DNA of 49,711 nucleotides from Oryzisolibacter propanilivorax (lineage in GTDB: Bacteria > Pseudomonadota > Gammaproteobacteria > Burkholderiales > Burkholderiaceae_C). Shown here in pieces: positions 10,247 to 19,205 of the stretch. How positions within the stretch are numbered: the stretch's first letter is position 1; each line of letters begins with the position of its first letter. The DNA is taken from the NCBI RefSeq assembly GCF_900103645.1, contig NZ_FNHP01000015.1, forward strand, positions 1-49,711, read 5' to 3'. Below the pieces are notes generated by a model, which worked only from the letters and a program-made list of their open reading frames with translations, was not told the DNA's origin and made no database searches. Position numbers and translations under genes: made by a program.

Positions 10247-11209
10247 ATGACCGACCAGAAACCAGAACACAACAGCATCAAGGAACGGGCGAAGAAGAAG
10301 CTCGAACGCGACATGGGGCCGGAGCTGCTGGCCGCCCTCAACGATCCCAAGACCGTTGAAATCATGCTCAACGCGGACGGCAAGCTCTGGCTCGAACGCC
10401 TGGGCGAGCCGATGAAGTGCATCGGCACGCTGCGCGTCGCGCAGGCGCAAGCCATCATCGAAACCATCGCGGGCTACCACGGCAAGGAAGTCACGCGCTC
10501 CAAGCCGATCCTGGAAGGCGAGCTGCCCCTTGATGGCAGTCGCTTCGCCGGCCAGCTCCCGCCGGTTGTGCCCGCACCCACCTTCGCCATTCGGAAGAAG
10601 GCCGTCGCCATCTTCACGCTCGATCAGTACGTCGAACGCGGAATCATGACCGCGCCGCAGCGCGAGGCATTGATTGCAGCGGTGCGCGCGCACCGGAACA
10701 TCCTTGTGATCGGCGGCACCGGCTCGGGCAAGACCACGCTGGTGAACGCGATCATCAACGAGATGGTGATTCAAGACCCGACCGAGCGGGTTTTCATCAT
10801 CGAGGACACCGGCGAAATCCAGTGCGCCGCCGAGAACTACGTCCAGTACCACACCAGCATCGACGTGAACATGACGGCGCTGCTGAAAACCACCCTCCGC
10901 ATGCGCCCCGACCGAATCCTGGTCGGCGAGGTGCGCGGCCCCGAAGCCCTTGATCTGTTGATGGCCTGGAACACCGGGCACGAAGGAGGTGCTGCAACCC
11001 TGCACGCAAACAACGCCAAAGCTGGATTGGATCGGCTCGCCATGCTCATCAGCATGCACCCCGATTCCCCGAAACCCATTGAACCGCTTATCGGCGAGGC
11101 GGTTCACGTGGTTGTTCATATCGCCCGCGTCGAAGGCTCGCGGCGCATCCAGGAAATCTTGGAGGTTTCCGGGTTCGCCAACGGCCAGTACATCACCAAA
11201 ACCCTCTGA
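10247..11209 (+). CDS. trbB: Type IV secretion ATPase TrbB (VirB11 family)
   Basis: 320 residues. Walker A GGTGSGKTT at 156-164, Asp box FIIEDTGE near 184-190, Walker B ILVGEV near 224-229 and His box GHEGGAATLHANN near 244-256 are all intact. It forms a hexameric ring at the cytoplasmic face of the Trb channel and powers pilus assembly and DNA transfer. First gene of the trbB-trbP operon. Confidence 0.97.
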   Translation: MTDQKPEHNSIKERAKKKLERDMGPELLAALNDPKTVEIMLNADGKLWLERLGEPMKCIGTLRVAQAQAIIETIAGYHGKEVTRSKPILEGELPLDGSRFAGQLPPVVPAPTFAIRKKAVAIFTLDQYVERGIMTAPQREALIAAVRAHRNILVIGGTGSGKTTLVNAIINEMVIQDPTERVFIIEDTGEIQCAAENYVQYHTSIDVNMTALLKTTLRMRPDRILVGEVRGPEALDLLMAWNTGHEGGAATLHANNAKAGLDRLAMLISMHPDSPKPIEPLIGEAVHVVVHIARVEGSRRIQEILEVSGFANGQYITKTL

Positions 11210-11225
11210 CTAGGAGTTACGACCA

Positions 11226-11690
11226 ATGCAAGCAACCTTCCCGGCATTCCGCCTCAACCGCAACGCCCTGTTCTACATGGGCCTCTTCGCCCTCCTGGCG
11301 TTCTTCCTGCTGGCCCCCCAGCACGCATTCGCCTCCGAGGGCACCGGCGGCTCTCTGCCGTATGAGAGCTGGCTGACCAACCTCCGCAACTCCGTCACCG
11401 GCCCGGTGGCCTTCGCGCTGTCGATCATCGGCATCGTGGTCGCCGGCGGCATCCTGATCTTCGGCGGCGAACTCAACGGCTTCTTCCGCACGTTGATCTT
11501 CATCGTCCTGGTCATGGCCCTGCTGGTCGGCGCGCAGAACATGATGAGCACGTTCTTCGGCCGTGGCGCGGAAATCGCCGCCCTGACCGATGGCGCGCTG
11601 CACCAGGTCAAGGTCGCCGCGCTGGACGTGGCCGGCTTCCCCGGCGAAGCCGTCATGCGCTGGGCCGAGCGCGGCCACATCGCGGGGTAA
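11226..11690 (+). CDS. trbC: Prepilin TrbC, precursor of the cyclic conjugative pilin
   Basis: 154 residues. A long signal region ends AFA with Ser37 next. Two hydrophobic spans follow, and the sequence FFGRG-AEIA places Gly114 just before the tetrapeptide that TraF removes. Ser37 and Gly114 are exactly the residues joined head to tail in the RK2 pilin. VirB2 family, major pilus subunit. Confidence 0.96.
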   Translation: MQATFPAFRLNRNALFYMGLFALLAFFLLAPQHAFASEGTGGSLPYESWLTNLRNSVTGPVAFALSIIGIVVAGGILIFGGELNGFFRTLIFIVLVMALLVGAQNMMSTFFGRGAEIAALTDGALHQVKVAALDVAGFPGEAVMRWAERGHIAG

Positions 11691-11693
11691 GTC

Positions 11694-12005
11694 ATGGCTC
11701 TGCGCGCGATCCCCATCCGTAGGGCCGGCAACCGAGAAAACCTGTTCATGGGCGGGGATCGTGAGCTGGTGATGTTCTCGGGCCTGCTGGCCGGCGCGCT
11801 GATTTTCAGCGCCCAAGAAGTGAGGGCAACGGTGTTCGGCATCGCCTTGTGGTTCGGCGCGCTCTTCGCGCTGCGCCTCATGGCGAAGGCCGATCCGAAG
11901 CTGCGACACGTGTACCTGCGGCACCGCCGGTACAAGCCGTACTACCCGGCTCGCAGCACGCCCTTCCGTGACAACACGCCGAGTCAAGGGAAGCAATACA
12001 AATGA
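11694..12005 (+). CDS. trbD: TrbD, VirB3-like inner-membrane protein
   Basis: 103 residues with one hydrophobic hairpin (LVMFSGLLAGALIFSAQEV ... FGIALWFGALFAL) near 22-62 and a basic C-terminus. VirB3-type component that works with TrbE in pilus biogenesis. The stop overlaps the trbE start by four bases. Confidence 0.95.
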   Translation: MALRAIPIRRAGNRENLFMGGDRELVMFSGLLAGALIFSAQEVRATVFGIALWFGALFALRLMAKADPKLRHVYLRHRRYKPYYPARSTPFRDNTPSQGKQYK

Positions 12006-14560
12006 TCGAAGCAATCGCAATTGCCATTGCTGTGCTCGGTGCGGTTCTGTTGCTCATCCTCTTTGCCCGCATCCGGGCTGTCGATGCCGAGCTGAAGCTC
12101 AAGAAGCATCGCGCCAAGGATGCCGGCCTGGCCGATCTGCTCAATTACGCCGCCGTGGTCGATGACGGCGTGATCGTGGGCAAGAACGGCTCCTTTATGG
12201 CCGCCTGGCTGTACAAGGGTGATGACAACGCCAGCAGCACCGAGGAACAGCGGGAAATGGTGTCGTTCCGCATCAACCAGGCCCTGGCGGGCCTGGGGAA
12301 CGGCTGGATGGTGCATGTCGATGCTGTGCGTCGGCCTGCGCCGAACTACTCGGAGCGGGGCGTGTCATCGTTCCCCGACTCCGTTTCCTTCGCCATTGAC
12401 GAGGAACGCCGGCGCTTGTTCGAGGGCCTGGGCGCGATGTTCGAGGGCTACTTTGTCCTGACCGTCACGTGGTTCCCGCCAGTGCTGGCCCAGCGCAAGT
12501 TTGTCGAACTCATGTTCGATGACGATGCGGTGGCTCCCGACCATACGGCGCGCACTACGGGCCTGATTGCGCAGTTCAAGCGCGAGATCACCAGCCTGGA
12601 ATCGCGCCTGTCCTCGGCGGTCAAGATGACGCGCCTGCGCGGCCAAAAAGTCGTGTCGGAAGAGGGCAGGGAAGTCACGCACGATGACTTCCTGAGCTGG
12701 TTGCAGTTCTGCGTGACGGGCCTCCATCACCCGGTCATGCTGCCCAGCAATCCGATGTACCTCGATGCGGTAATCGGCGGGCAAGAGCTGTGGGGCGGCG
12801 TCGTGCCCAAGATCGGGCGCAAGTTCATCCAGGTGGTCGCCATCGAAGGCTTCCCCTTGGAGTCAACGCCTGGGGTGCTCTCGGCCCTGGCCGAGCTGCC
12901 CAGCGAATACCGCTGGTCGAGCCGCTTCATCTTCATGGATCAGCACGAGTCCTTGAAGCACCTGGACAAGTTCCGCAAGAAGTGGAAGCAGAAGATTCGC
13001 GGCTTCTTCGATCAGGTGTTCAACACGAATACCGGCTCGATCAACCAGGACGCGGCCGCGATGGTCGGCGACGCCGAGGCGGCCATCGCCGAGGTCAACA
13101 GCGGCTTGGTGGCGGCCGGCTACTACACCAGCGTAGTCGTGCTGATGGACGAGGATCGGGAGCGCCTGGCGGCCTCCGCGCTCCTGGTCGAGAAGGCCGT
13201 CAACCGCCTGGCCTTCGCGGCCCGTATCGAGACGATCAACACGCTCGATGCGTACCTGGGCAGCTTGCCCGGCCACGGCGTCGAGAACGTGCGCCGGCCG
13301 CTCATCAACACGATGAACCTGGCCGACCTGCTGCCGACAAGCTCGATCTGGACGGGCAGCGCCACGGCTCCGTGCCCGATGTACCCGCCGCTGTCGCCGG
13401 CGCTCATGCACTGCGTGACGGTGGGCGCTACGCCGTTCCGCCTGAACCTGCACGTGCGCGACCTGGGCCACACCTTCATGTTCGGCCCGACCGGCGCAGG
13501 CAAATCGACGCACCTGGGCATCATCGCCGCGCAGCTCCGTCGCTACGCCGGCATGTCGATCTACGCCTTCGACAAGGGCATGTCGATGTACCCACTCGCG
13601 GCCGGCATCCGCGCGGCCACGAAGGGCAAGAGCGGCCTGCATTTCACGGTGGCCGCCGACGATGACCGCCTGGCGTTCTGCCCGCTCCAGTTCCTCGAAA
13701 CGAAGGGGGATAGGGCCTGGGCGATGGAGTGGATCGACACCATCCTGGCGTTGAACGGCGTCAACACCACGCCGGCGCAGCGCAACGAGATCGGCAACGC
13801 GATCATGAGCATGCACGCCAGCGGCGCGCGCACGCTCTCCGAGTTCTCGGTGACGATTCAGGACGAGGCGATCCGCGAGGCCATCAAGCAGTACACGGTG
13901 GACGGCTCGATGGGCCACCTGCTCGACGCCGAAGAGGACGGCCTGTCGCTGTCCGACTTCACGGTGTTCGAGATCGAAGAGCTGATGAACCTGGGCGAGA
14001 AGTTCGCGCTGCCGGTGCTGCTCTACCTGTTCCGCCGCATCGAGCGCGCACTGAAAGGCCAGCCCTCCGTCATCATCCTGGACGAAGCCTGGTTGATGCT
14101 GGGCCACCCCGCGTTCCGCGCCAAGATCAGGGAATGGTTCAAGGTGCTGCGCAAGGCCAACTGCCTTGTGCTGATGGCGACGCAAAGCCTCTCCGACGCG
14201 GCCAACTCGGGCATCTTGGACGTGATCGTGGAATCGACCGCGACCAAGATTTTCCTGCCTAACGTCTACGCCAGGGATGAGGACACATCGGCGCTCTATC
14301 GCCGTATGGGCCTCAACGCGCGTCAGATCGAAATCCTGGCGACTGCCATTCCGAAGCGTCAGTACTACTACGTCTCGGAGAACGGCCGCCGTCTCTATGA
14401 CCTTGCCCTGGGGCCGATGGCCCTGGCCTTCGTCGGTGCGTCCGACAAGGAATCGGTCGCCACCATCAAGAGCCTCGAAGCCAAGTTCGGCCACGAATGG
14501 GTGCATGAGTGGCTGGCCGGCCGTGGGCTGAATCTCAACGACTACCTGGAGGCCGCATGA
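12002..14560 (+). CDS. trbE: Type IV secretion ATPase TrbE (VirB4 family)
   Basis: 852 residues. An N-terminal hydrophobic segment (IAIAIAVLGAVLLLILFA) anchors the protein. Walker A GPTGAGKST lies near 495-503 and Walker B VIILDEAWLML near 694. VirB4 ATPases dock at the channel base and drive pilin dislocation. It is the largest trb gene, with start and stop codons overlapping both neighbours (ATGA), so translation is coupled. Confidence 0.97.
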   Translation: MIEAIAIAIAVLGAVLLLILFARIRAVDAELKLKKHRAKDAGLADLLNYAAVVDDGVIVGKNGSFMAAWLYKGDDNASSTEEQREMVSFRINQALAGLGNGWMVHVDAVRRPAPNYSERGVSSFPDSVSFAIDEERRRLFEGLGAMFEGYFVLTVTWFPPVLAQRKFVELMFDDDAVAPDHTARTTGLIAQFKREITSLESRLSSAVKMTRLRGQKVVSEEGREVTHDDFLSWLQFCVTGLHHPVMLPSNPMYLDAVIGGQELWGGVVPKIGRKFIQVVAIEGFPLESTPGVLSALAELPSEYRWSSRFIFMDQHESLKHLDKFRKKWKQKIRGFFDQVFNTNTGSINQDAAAMVGDAEAAIAEVNSGLVAAGYYTSVVVLMDEDRERLAASALLVEKAVNRLAFAARIETINTLDAYLGSLPGHGVENVRRPLINTMNLADLLPTSSIWTGSATAPCPMYPPLSPALMHCVTVGATPFRLNLHVRDLGHTFMFGPTGAGKSTHLGIIAAQLRRYAGMSIYAFDKGMSMYPLAAGIRAATKGKSGLHFTVAADDDRLAFCPLQFLETKGDRAWAMEWIDTILALNGVNTTPAQRNEIGNAIMSMHASGARTLSEFSVTIQDEAIREAIKQYTVDGSMGHLLDAEEDGLSLSDFTVFEIEELMNLGEKFALPVLLYLFRRIERALKGQPSVIILDEAWLMLGHPAFRAKIREWFKVLRKANCLVLMATQSLSDAANSGILDVIVESTATKIFLPNVYARDEDTSALYRRMGLNARQIEILATAIPKRQYYYVSENGRRLYDLALGPMALAFVGASDKESVATIKSLEAKFGHEWVHEWLAGRGLNLNDYLEAA

Positions 14561-15339
14561 GCATCGCCGACACCCTCAAGGGCTTGATCTTCAAGAAGCC
14601 CGCCAACTCCGCCGAGCCGCGCGATCCGCGCCGCTCGAAGGAACCGCTCGCCGGCGGCCGCCGTGCGGGCGAGGCCGAGAACCCCTACCTGGCCGCGCGC
14701 CGCACCTGGAACGATCACGTGGGCAGCGTCGTCTCGCAGCGCCAAACCTGGCAGGTGATAGGCATCCTGTCGCTGTTGATCGCGCTGGCCGGCGTGGGTG
14801 GCGTGATCCACATCGGCAGCCAGTCGAAGTTCATCCCCTACGTGGTCGAGGTGGACAAGCTGGGCCAGACGGTGGCCGCCGGCCCGGTGCAGGCCGCAGG
14901 GAAGGCCGATCCGCGTGTCATCCACGCCGCCGTTGCGGACTGGATGAGCTGCGCGCGCATGGTGTCGCCTGACGTGGCCTTGCAGCGCAAGTGCGTGTTC
15001 AAGGCGTACTCGATGCTCGCCCCCAACGATCCGGCGACGCCAAAGATGAACGAGTGGTTGAACGGCACGCCCGATTCCAGCCCGTTCAAGCGCGCCGAGA
15101 AGGAAATGGTCAGCGTCGAGATCAAGACCGTCATCCCGCAAACGCCCGACACCTGGCAAGTCGAGTGGGTGGAAACCACGCGCGACCGCCAAGGCACGCT
15201 GAAAGGTCAGCCCGTCACCTGGCGCGCGCTCGTGACTACCTACATCGCCGAGGTCACGCCCAACACCACCGATGAGCAACTGCGGAACAACCCGTTGAGC
15301 ATCTACGTGCGTGATTACTCCTGGTCCCGCATCCAATGA
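14557..15339 (+). CDS. trbF: TrbF, VirB8-like channel protein
   Basis: 260 residues from MSIADTLKGL, chosen because its ATG overlaps the trbE stop. A basic cytoplasmic N-terminus is followed by one membrane span (VIGILSLLIALAGVGGVIHI) and a periplasmic NTF2-like domain ending DYSWSRIQ. It bridges inner and outer parts of the secretion channel. Confidence 0.95.
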   Translation: MSIADTLKGLIFKKPANSAEPRDPRRSKEPLAGGRRAGEAENPYLAARRTWNDHVGSVVSQRQTWQVIGILSLLIALAGVGGVIHIGSQSKFIPYVVEVDKLGQTVAAGPVQAAGKADPRVIHAAVADWMSCARMVSPDVALQRKCVFKAYSMLAPNDPATPKMNEWLNGTPDSSPFKRAEKEMVSVEIKTVIPQTPDTWQVEWVETTRDRQGTLKGQPVTWRALVTTYIAEVTPNTTDEQLRNNPLSIYVRDYSWSRIQ

Positions 15340-15356
15340 ATTCGAGGTCATCCACC

Positions 15357-16256
15357 ATGAAGAAAACCCTCTCCGCTTTGATCGTGGGCGCTGCTGTGGC
15401 GGTGCCCTCCCTGGCTCTGGCCGCCCCTGGCGACGACATTGCCGACAAGTATTTCAACAAGACCAACCCGACGCTGACCGCTCAAGAGCGCGCGGCGCTC
15501 GCCATCGCCAAACGGTGGGAAGCGGGGTCGGCGACCGGCATCAAGCCGGTGGCCGGCTCGGGCGGTGCCATCAAGTTCGTGTACGGCGCGCAGCAGCCGA
15601 GCATCGTTTGCGCGGTGCTCCAGGTGTGCGACGTGGCCTTGCAGCCCGGCGAACAAGTGAACTCGATCAACCTGGGCGACACGGCCAGGTGGACGGTGGA
15701 ACCGGCCATCACCGGCAGCGGCGCGACCGAGGTTCAGCACCTCATCATCAAGCCGATGGACGTGGGCCTCGAAACCAGCCTGGTTGTGACCACGAACCGC
15801 CGCAGCTACCACTTCCGCCTGCGCTCGCATCGCACCGAGTACATGCCGCAAGTCTCGTTCACGTACCCCGAGGAAGCGCAAGCCAAGTGGGACGCGATCC
15901 AGCGCCGCGAGAAGCAGGAACGCACCGACAACACCCTGCCGGCGACGGGCGAGTACCTGGGCGATCTCTCGTTCGACTATGAGCTGTCCGGGTCGGCGAG
16001 CTGGAAGCCTGTGCGCGTCTACAACGATGGCCGCAAGACCATCATCGAAATGCCCGGCACGATGCAGCAGACCGAAGCGCCGACGCTCCTGGTCGTGCGC
16101 AAAGAGGGCGGCTTGTTCACCGACGACGAAACGGTGCTGGTCAATTACCGCGTGCAGGGCAATCGCTACATCGTGGACACGGTGTTTGACCGCGCGATCC
16201 TGATTGCCGGTGTTGGCAGTAGCCAAGACCGCGTGACCATCAGCCGGAGGAAGTGA
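15357..16256 (+). CDS. trbG: TrbG, VirB9-like outer-membrane channel component
   Basis: 299 residues from MKKTLSALIV, which gives a clean signal peptide ending ALA and matches the usual length. A start at 15336 that overlaps the trbF stop would add seven residues (MNSRSST). The mature protein is a beta-rich VirB9-type protein of the core complex. The C-terminus overlaps the trbH start by four bases. Confidence 0.94.
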   Translation: MKKTLSALIVGAAVAVPSLALAAPGDDIADKYFNKTNPTLTAQERAALAIAKRWEAGSATGIKPVAGSGGAIKFVYGAQQPSIVCAVLQVCDVALQPGEQVNSINLGDTARWTVEPAITGSGATEVQHLIIKPMDVGLETSLVVTTNRRSYHFRLRSHRTEYMPQVSFTYPEEAQAKWDAIQRREKQERTDNTLPATGEYLGDLSFDYELSGSASWKPVRVYNDGRKTIIEMPGTMQQTEAPTLLVVRKEGGLFTDDETVLVNYRVQGNRYIVDTVFDRAILIAGVGSSQDRVTISRRK

Positions 16257-16747
16257 CCATGCGCAAGATCGTCTCTCTCGCGCTGCTCGCCCTCGCCCTG
16301 GGCCTCGGCGGCTGCGCAACCACCAGCCAGTACGGCAACTTCGTCCAGTCGGCCGCGCTCGATCAGCAGAAGCTCGCCACCGACGCGGTGCAGCAGCTCG
16401 CCACGCTGTACGCGCCGGCGCGCACGCGCCTGGAGCTGCAACAGCCGACGCCCGATCCGTTCGGCCAGGCGCTCGTCAAGTCGCTGCGCGACAAGGGCTA
16501 TGCCCTCCTGGAGTACGCCCCGGCCGGCGCTTCCACGCAGGCCCCGGCCTCGGCGGCATCGCAGGCGAGCGCACCGGCCACCACGGCCGCGTCGGGCGGC
16601 CTGCCGTTGCGCTACGTGCTCGACCAGGCTGGCGACTCGAACCTGTACCGCCTGACCTTGATGGTCGGCAATCAATCCATCACCCGCCCTTACCTGGCGC
16701 AAAACGGCACGTTCGCGCCGGCCGGGTACTGGGTGCGCAAGGAGTGA
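16253..16747 (+). CDS. trbH: Lipoprotein TrbH
   Basis: 164 residues. A signal peptide ends in the lipobox LGGC, then ATTSQYG. The Ala/Gln-rich middle looks flexible. TrbH is an outer-membrane lipoprotein with a VirB7-like place in the core complex. The start could be the ATG at 16253 or the one two codons later. Confidence 0.93.
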   Translation: MTMRKIVSLALLALALGLGGCATTSQYGNFVQSAALDQQKLATDAVQQLATLYAPARTRLELQQPTPDPFGQALVKSLRDKGYALLEYAPAGASTQAPASAASQASAPATTAASGGLPLRYVLDQAGDSNLYRLTLMVGNQSITRPYLAQNGTFAPAGYWVRKE

Positions 16748-16751
16748 CGCC

Positions 16752-18173
16752 ATGACAGAAAACGCCGATCAGATGGCACCTGACGCTTCGCCTGGCGAAG
16801 TGTCCAAGAAGGCGGGCGTCCGTCGCGTCAACAACATGCCCATGTACATCCTCGGCGGCGTCCTGCTGTCGTTCGTGCTGGTCATGGCCCTGGTCGCGGC
16901 GGATCGCGCGGCCAAGCAGAACGCGCCGGCGGACGGCCCCAAGGAGAAGGCCGGCAACACGTCGATGTTCGCCAAGGAGATCGCAGGCGACAAGACCGGC
17001 GGCTTGATCGAGCCGGCAAGCCCGCTCAAGGTGCCCGACATGCCGACCGGCCCGGCGTCGGCTCCGCTGGAGATCGCGCGGCCGTCCAACCCGGACGCGC
17101 CGCCGGCCCCGCCGGCCAACCCCGGCAACCCGGGCCAGCCGGTGAACGACGACGAGGCCCAGCGCATCCGCATGGCGAAGATGCAGATGTTCGGCGAAGC
17201 CGTGAAGGCCAAGACCACCGTGCGCGTGGATGCCCCGCGTAGCAACGGCTCCGCGCCGGGTGGCCCGAGCACCTACACCGGCACGCCGCAGACGCGCGAT
17301 GAAATGCTGAACCGCATCGCAGCGGTGCAGCAGCAAATCGACGCGCAGCGCAGCAACGATCCGACCGCCGCCTATCAAGCACGCCTGGCGCAGATTCGCG
17401 GCATGGGCGTCGGTGGTGGCGGCGCGGCTCCGGCCGCCGGCGGCATGGGCGCGGGCGGTGCGCCGCAGCTCCTGCAAACCTCGACCAGCGGCGGCGGGCG
17501 CAACAGCATGGCGCAGTTCGGCCAAGGTGGGCAGGGCGACCGCTGGAAGCTGGATTCGCAGCCGGAAGCGCCGCGCACACCGTTCGAGCTGCGCGCGGGC
17601 TTCGTCGTGCCGGCCACGCTCATTTCGGGCATCAACTCCGATCTGCCGGGCCAAATCATGGCCCAGGTCGCGCAGGACGTGTACGACACACCGACCGGCA
17701 AGCACCTGTTGATCCCGCAGGGATCGCGCCTCGTCGGCTCGTATTCGAGCGACGTGGCCTACGGCCAAGCGCGCGTGCTGGTTGCGTGGCAACGCATCGT
17801 GTTCCCCGATGGCAAGGCGATGGACATTGGCGCGATGCCAGGCGCGGACAGCGCGGGATACGCGGGCTTCCACGACCAGGTGAACAACCACTATGTGCGC
17901 CTGTTCGGCTCGGCCTTCCTCATGTCCGGCGTGACAGCAGGCATCACCTACAGCCAACGCCAGAACCAGGCCACAAACACCTATGGCGCACCGAGCGCCA
18001 GCAGTGCCCTAAGCGAAGCCCTCGGCCAGCAGCTCGGCCAGGTTACGGCGCAACTCATCGCCAAGAACCTGAGCATTTCGCCGACGCTGGAAATTCGGCC
18101 GGGGTATCGCTTCAACGTCGTGGTCACGAAGGACATGACGTTTTCCAAGCCGTACCGTTCCTTCGATTACTAA
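16752..18173 (+). CDS. trbI: TrbI, VirB10-like scaffold of the secretion channel
   Basis: 473 residues. A short cytoplasmic part precedes one membrane span (MYILGGVLLSFVLVMALVA, near 31-50), then a long Pro/Ala/Gly-rich periplasmic linker and a C-terminal VirB10/TrbI beta-barrel domain (from about 275: FELRAGFVVPATLISGINSD). It spans the envelope and transmits energy from the ATPases to the outer-membrane pore. Confidence 0.96.
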   Translation: MTENADQMAPDASPGEVSKKAGVRRVNNMPMYILGGVLLSFVLVMALVAADRAAKQNAPADGPKEKAGNTSMFAKEIAGDKTGGLIEPASPLKVPDMPTGPASAPLEIARPSNPDAPPAPPANPGNPGQPVNDDEAQRIRMAKMQMFGEAVKAKTTVRVDAPRSNGSAPGGPSTYTGTPQTRDEMLNRIAAVQQQIDAQRSNDPTAAYQARLAQIRGMGVGGGGAAPAAGGMGAGGAPQLLQTSTSGGGRNSMAQFGQGGQGDRWKLDSQPEAPRTPFELRAGFVVPATLISGINSDLPGQIMAQVAQDVYDTPTGKHLLIPQGSRLVGSYSSDVAYGQARVLVAWQRIVFPDGKAMDIGAMPGADSAGYAGFHDQVNNHYVRLFGSAFLMSGVTAGITYSQRQNQATNTYGAPSASSALSEALGQQLGQVTAQLIAKNLSISPTLEIRPGYRFNVVVTKDMTFSKPYRSFDY

Positions 18174-18193
18174 CGCCATAGGAGAAAAGCACC

Positions 18194-18958
18194 ATGAAGC
18201 CGAAGTTTTTAGCCGCTAAATTGGCCCTCGTCATTGCTGTTTCGAGCACGCTGGCGGTCACACCTGTGCAGGCTGGCATCCCCGTCATCGACGGCACCAA
18301 CCTGTCGCAGAACATCATGACGGCCATCGAATCGGTGGCCCAGACGCTCAAGCAAATTGAGCAGTACAGCACCCAGCTCCAGCAGTATCAAAACCAACTC
18401 CAGAACACGATGGCCCCGGCCGCGTATATCTGGGATCAGGCGCAATCGACCATCAACGGGTTGATGAACGCGGTCAACACGCTGGATTACTACAAGACCC
18501 AACTCGGCAGCCTGGACAGCTACATCGGCAAGTTCCAGGACGTGAACTACTACAAGAACTCGCCGTGCTTTACGGCGGCAGGGTGCTCCGACGCGGAACG
18601 CGCAGCACTTCGGAATGTGGCCCAGCTCGCGAGCGAGTCGCAGAAGAAGGCCAACGATGCCTTGTTCAAGGGCCTCGATAGGCAGCAAACGAATCTCACG
18701 GCCGATGCAGCGACGTTGCAGCGTCTTCAATCGGCAGCGCAGGGCGCGCAGGGCCAAATGCAGGCCATCGGCTACGCCAACCAGCTCGCCAGCCAGCAGG
18801 CCAACCAGCTCTTGCAGATTCGTGGCCTGCTGATCGCGCAGCAGAACGCGATGGCAACCAAGATGCAGGCCGACGCCGACAAGGAAGCCCAGCAGGCGGC
18901 AGCGGCCGCACAACTGCGCCAGGGCAGCTACCGGGCCAGCCCGGCGCGCACCTGGTAA
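18194..18958 (+). CDS. trbJ: TrbJ, VirB5-like minor pilus protein
   Basis: 254 residues. A signal peptide ends VQA before GIPVIDG. The mature protein is helical and Gln-rich with coiled-coil stretches (TLKQIEQYSTQLQQYQNQLQ), as in VirB5 proteins at the pilus tip. A perfect KorB operator (18208-18220) is embedded in codons 5-9, so the signal peptide is written around a DNA site. Confidence 0.94.
   Translation: MKPKFLAAKLALVIAVSSTLAVTPVQAGIPVIDGTNLSQNIMTAIESVAQTLKQIEQYSTQLQQYQNQLQNTMAPAAYIWDQAQSTINGLMNAVNTLDYYKTQLGSLDSYIGKFQDVNYYKNSPCFTAAGCSDAERAALRNVAQLASESQKKANDALFKGLDRQQTNLTADAATLQRLQSAAQGAQGQMQAIGYANQLASQQANQLLQIRGLLIAQQNAMATKMQADADKEAQQAAAAAQLRQGSYRASPARTW
18208..18220. promoter_or_regulatory. 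KorB operator inside trbJ
   Basis: TTTAGCCGCTAAA, perfect match, within the trbJ signal-peptide codons. It may be a clamp-loading site for KorB on DNA rather than a promoter element. Confidence 0.9.
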
Positions 18959-18967
18959 GGGGGATTC

Positions 18968-19195
18968 ATGAAAGCAATCAAGGCTCTGTCCTTGGCCTCG
19001 GCCGCCCTCGTGGCGGCCTTGGTCGCCGGCTGCGACAACAAGCCGGCCACGGCCCCCATGCCGGAAGTGAACGACGAGAACTGCAAGCCCGAGAACATCG
19101 CCAAGATCGAGGACAAGGGCGTCCAGCAGGCTTTTTCGTCGCTGTGCTTGCGTCGTGGTGGGGATTTCAAGCCCAGCCCGAAACGCGAATGGTGA
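18968..19195 (+). CDS. trbK: Entry-exclusion lipoprotein TrbK
   Basis: 75 residues with a lipoprotein signal (LVAALVAGC, lipidated Cys22) and a conserved tail with two more cysteines (ENCKPENIAKI, SLCLRRGGDF). In RK2, TrbK blocks entry of a second IncP plasmid and is not needed for pilus assembly. It sits between trbJ and trbL as usual. Confidence 0.93.
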   Translation: MKAIKALSLASAALVAALVAGCDNKPATAPMPEVNDENCKPENIAKIEDKGVQQAFSSLCLRRGGDFKPSPKREW

Positions 19196-19205
19196 GGTGC
19201 TGACG

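Noticed and set aside
10007..11119. 370-codon minus-strand frame
   Set aside because: Antisense to TrbB and its promoter; low-complexity translation.
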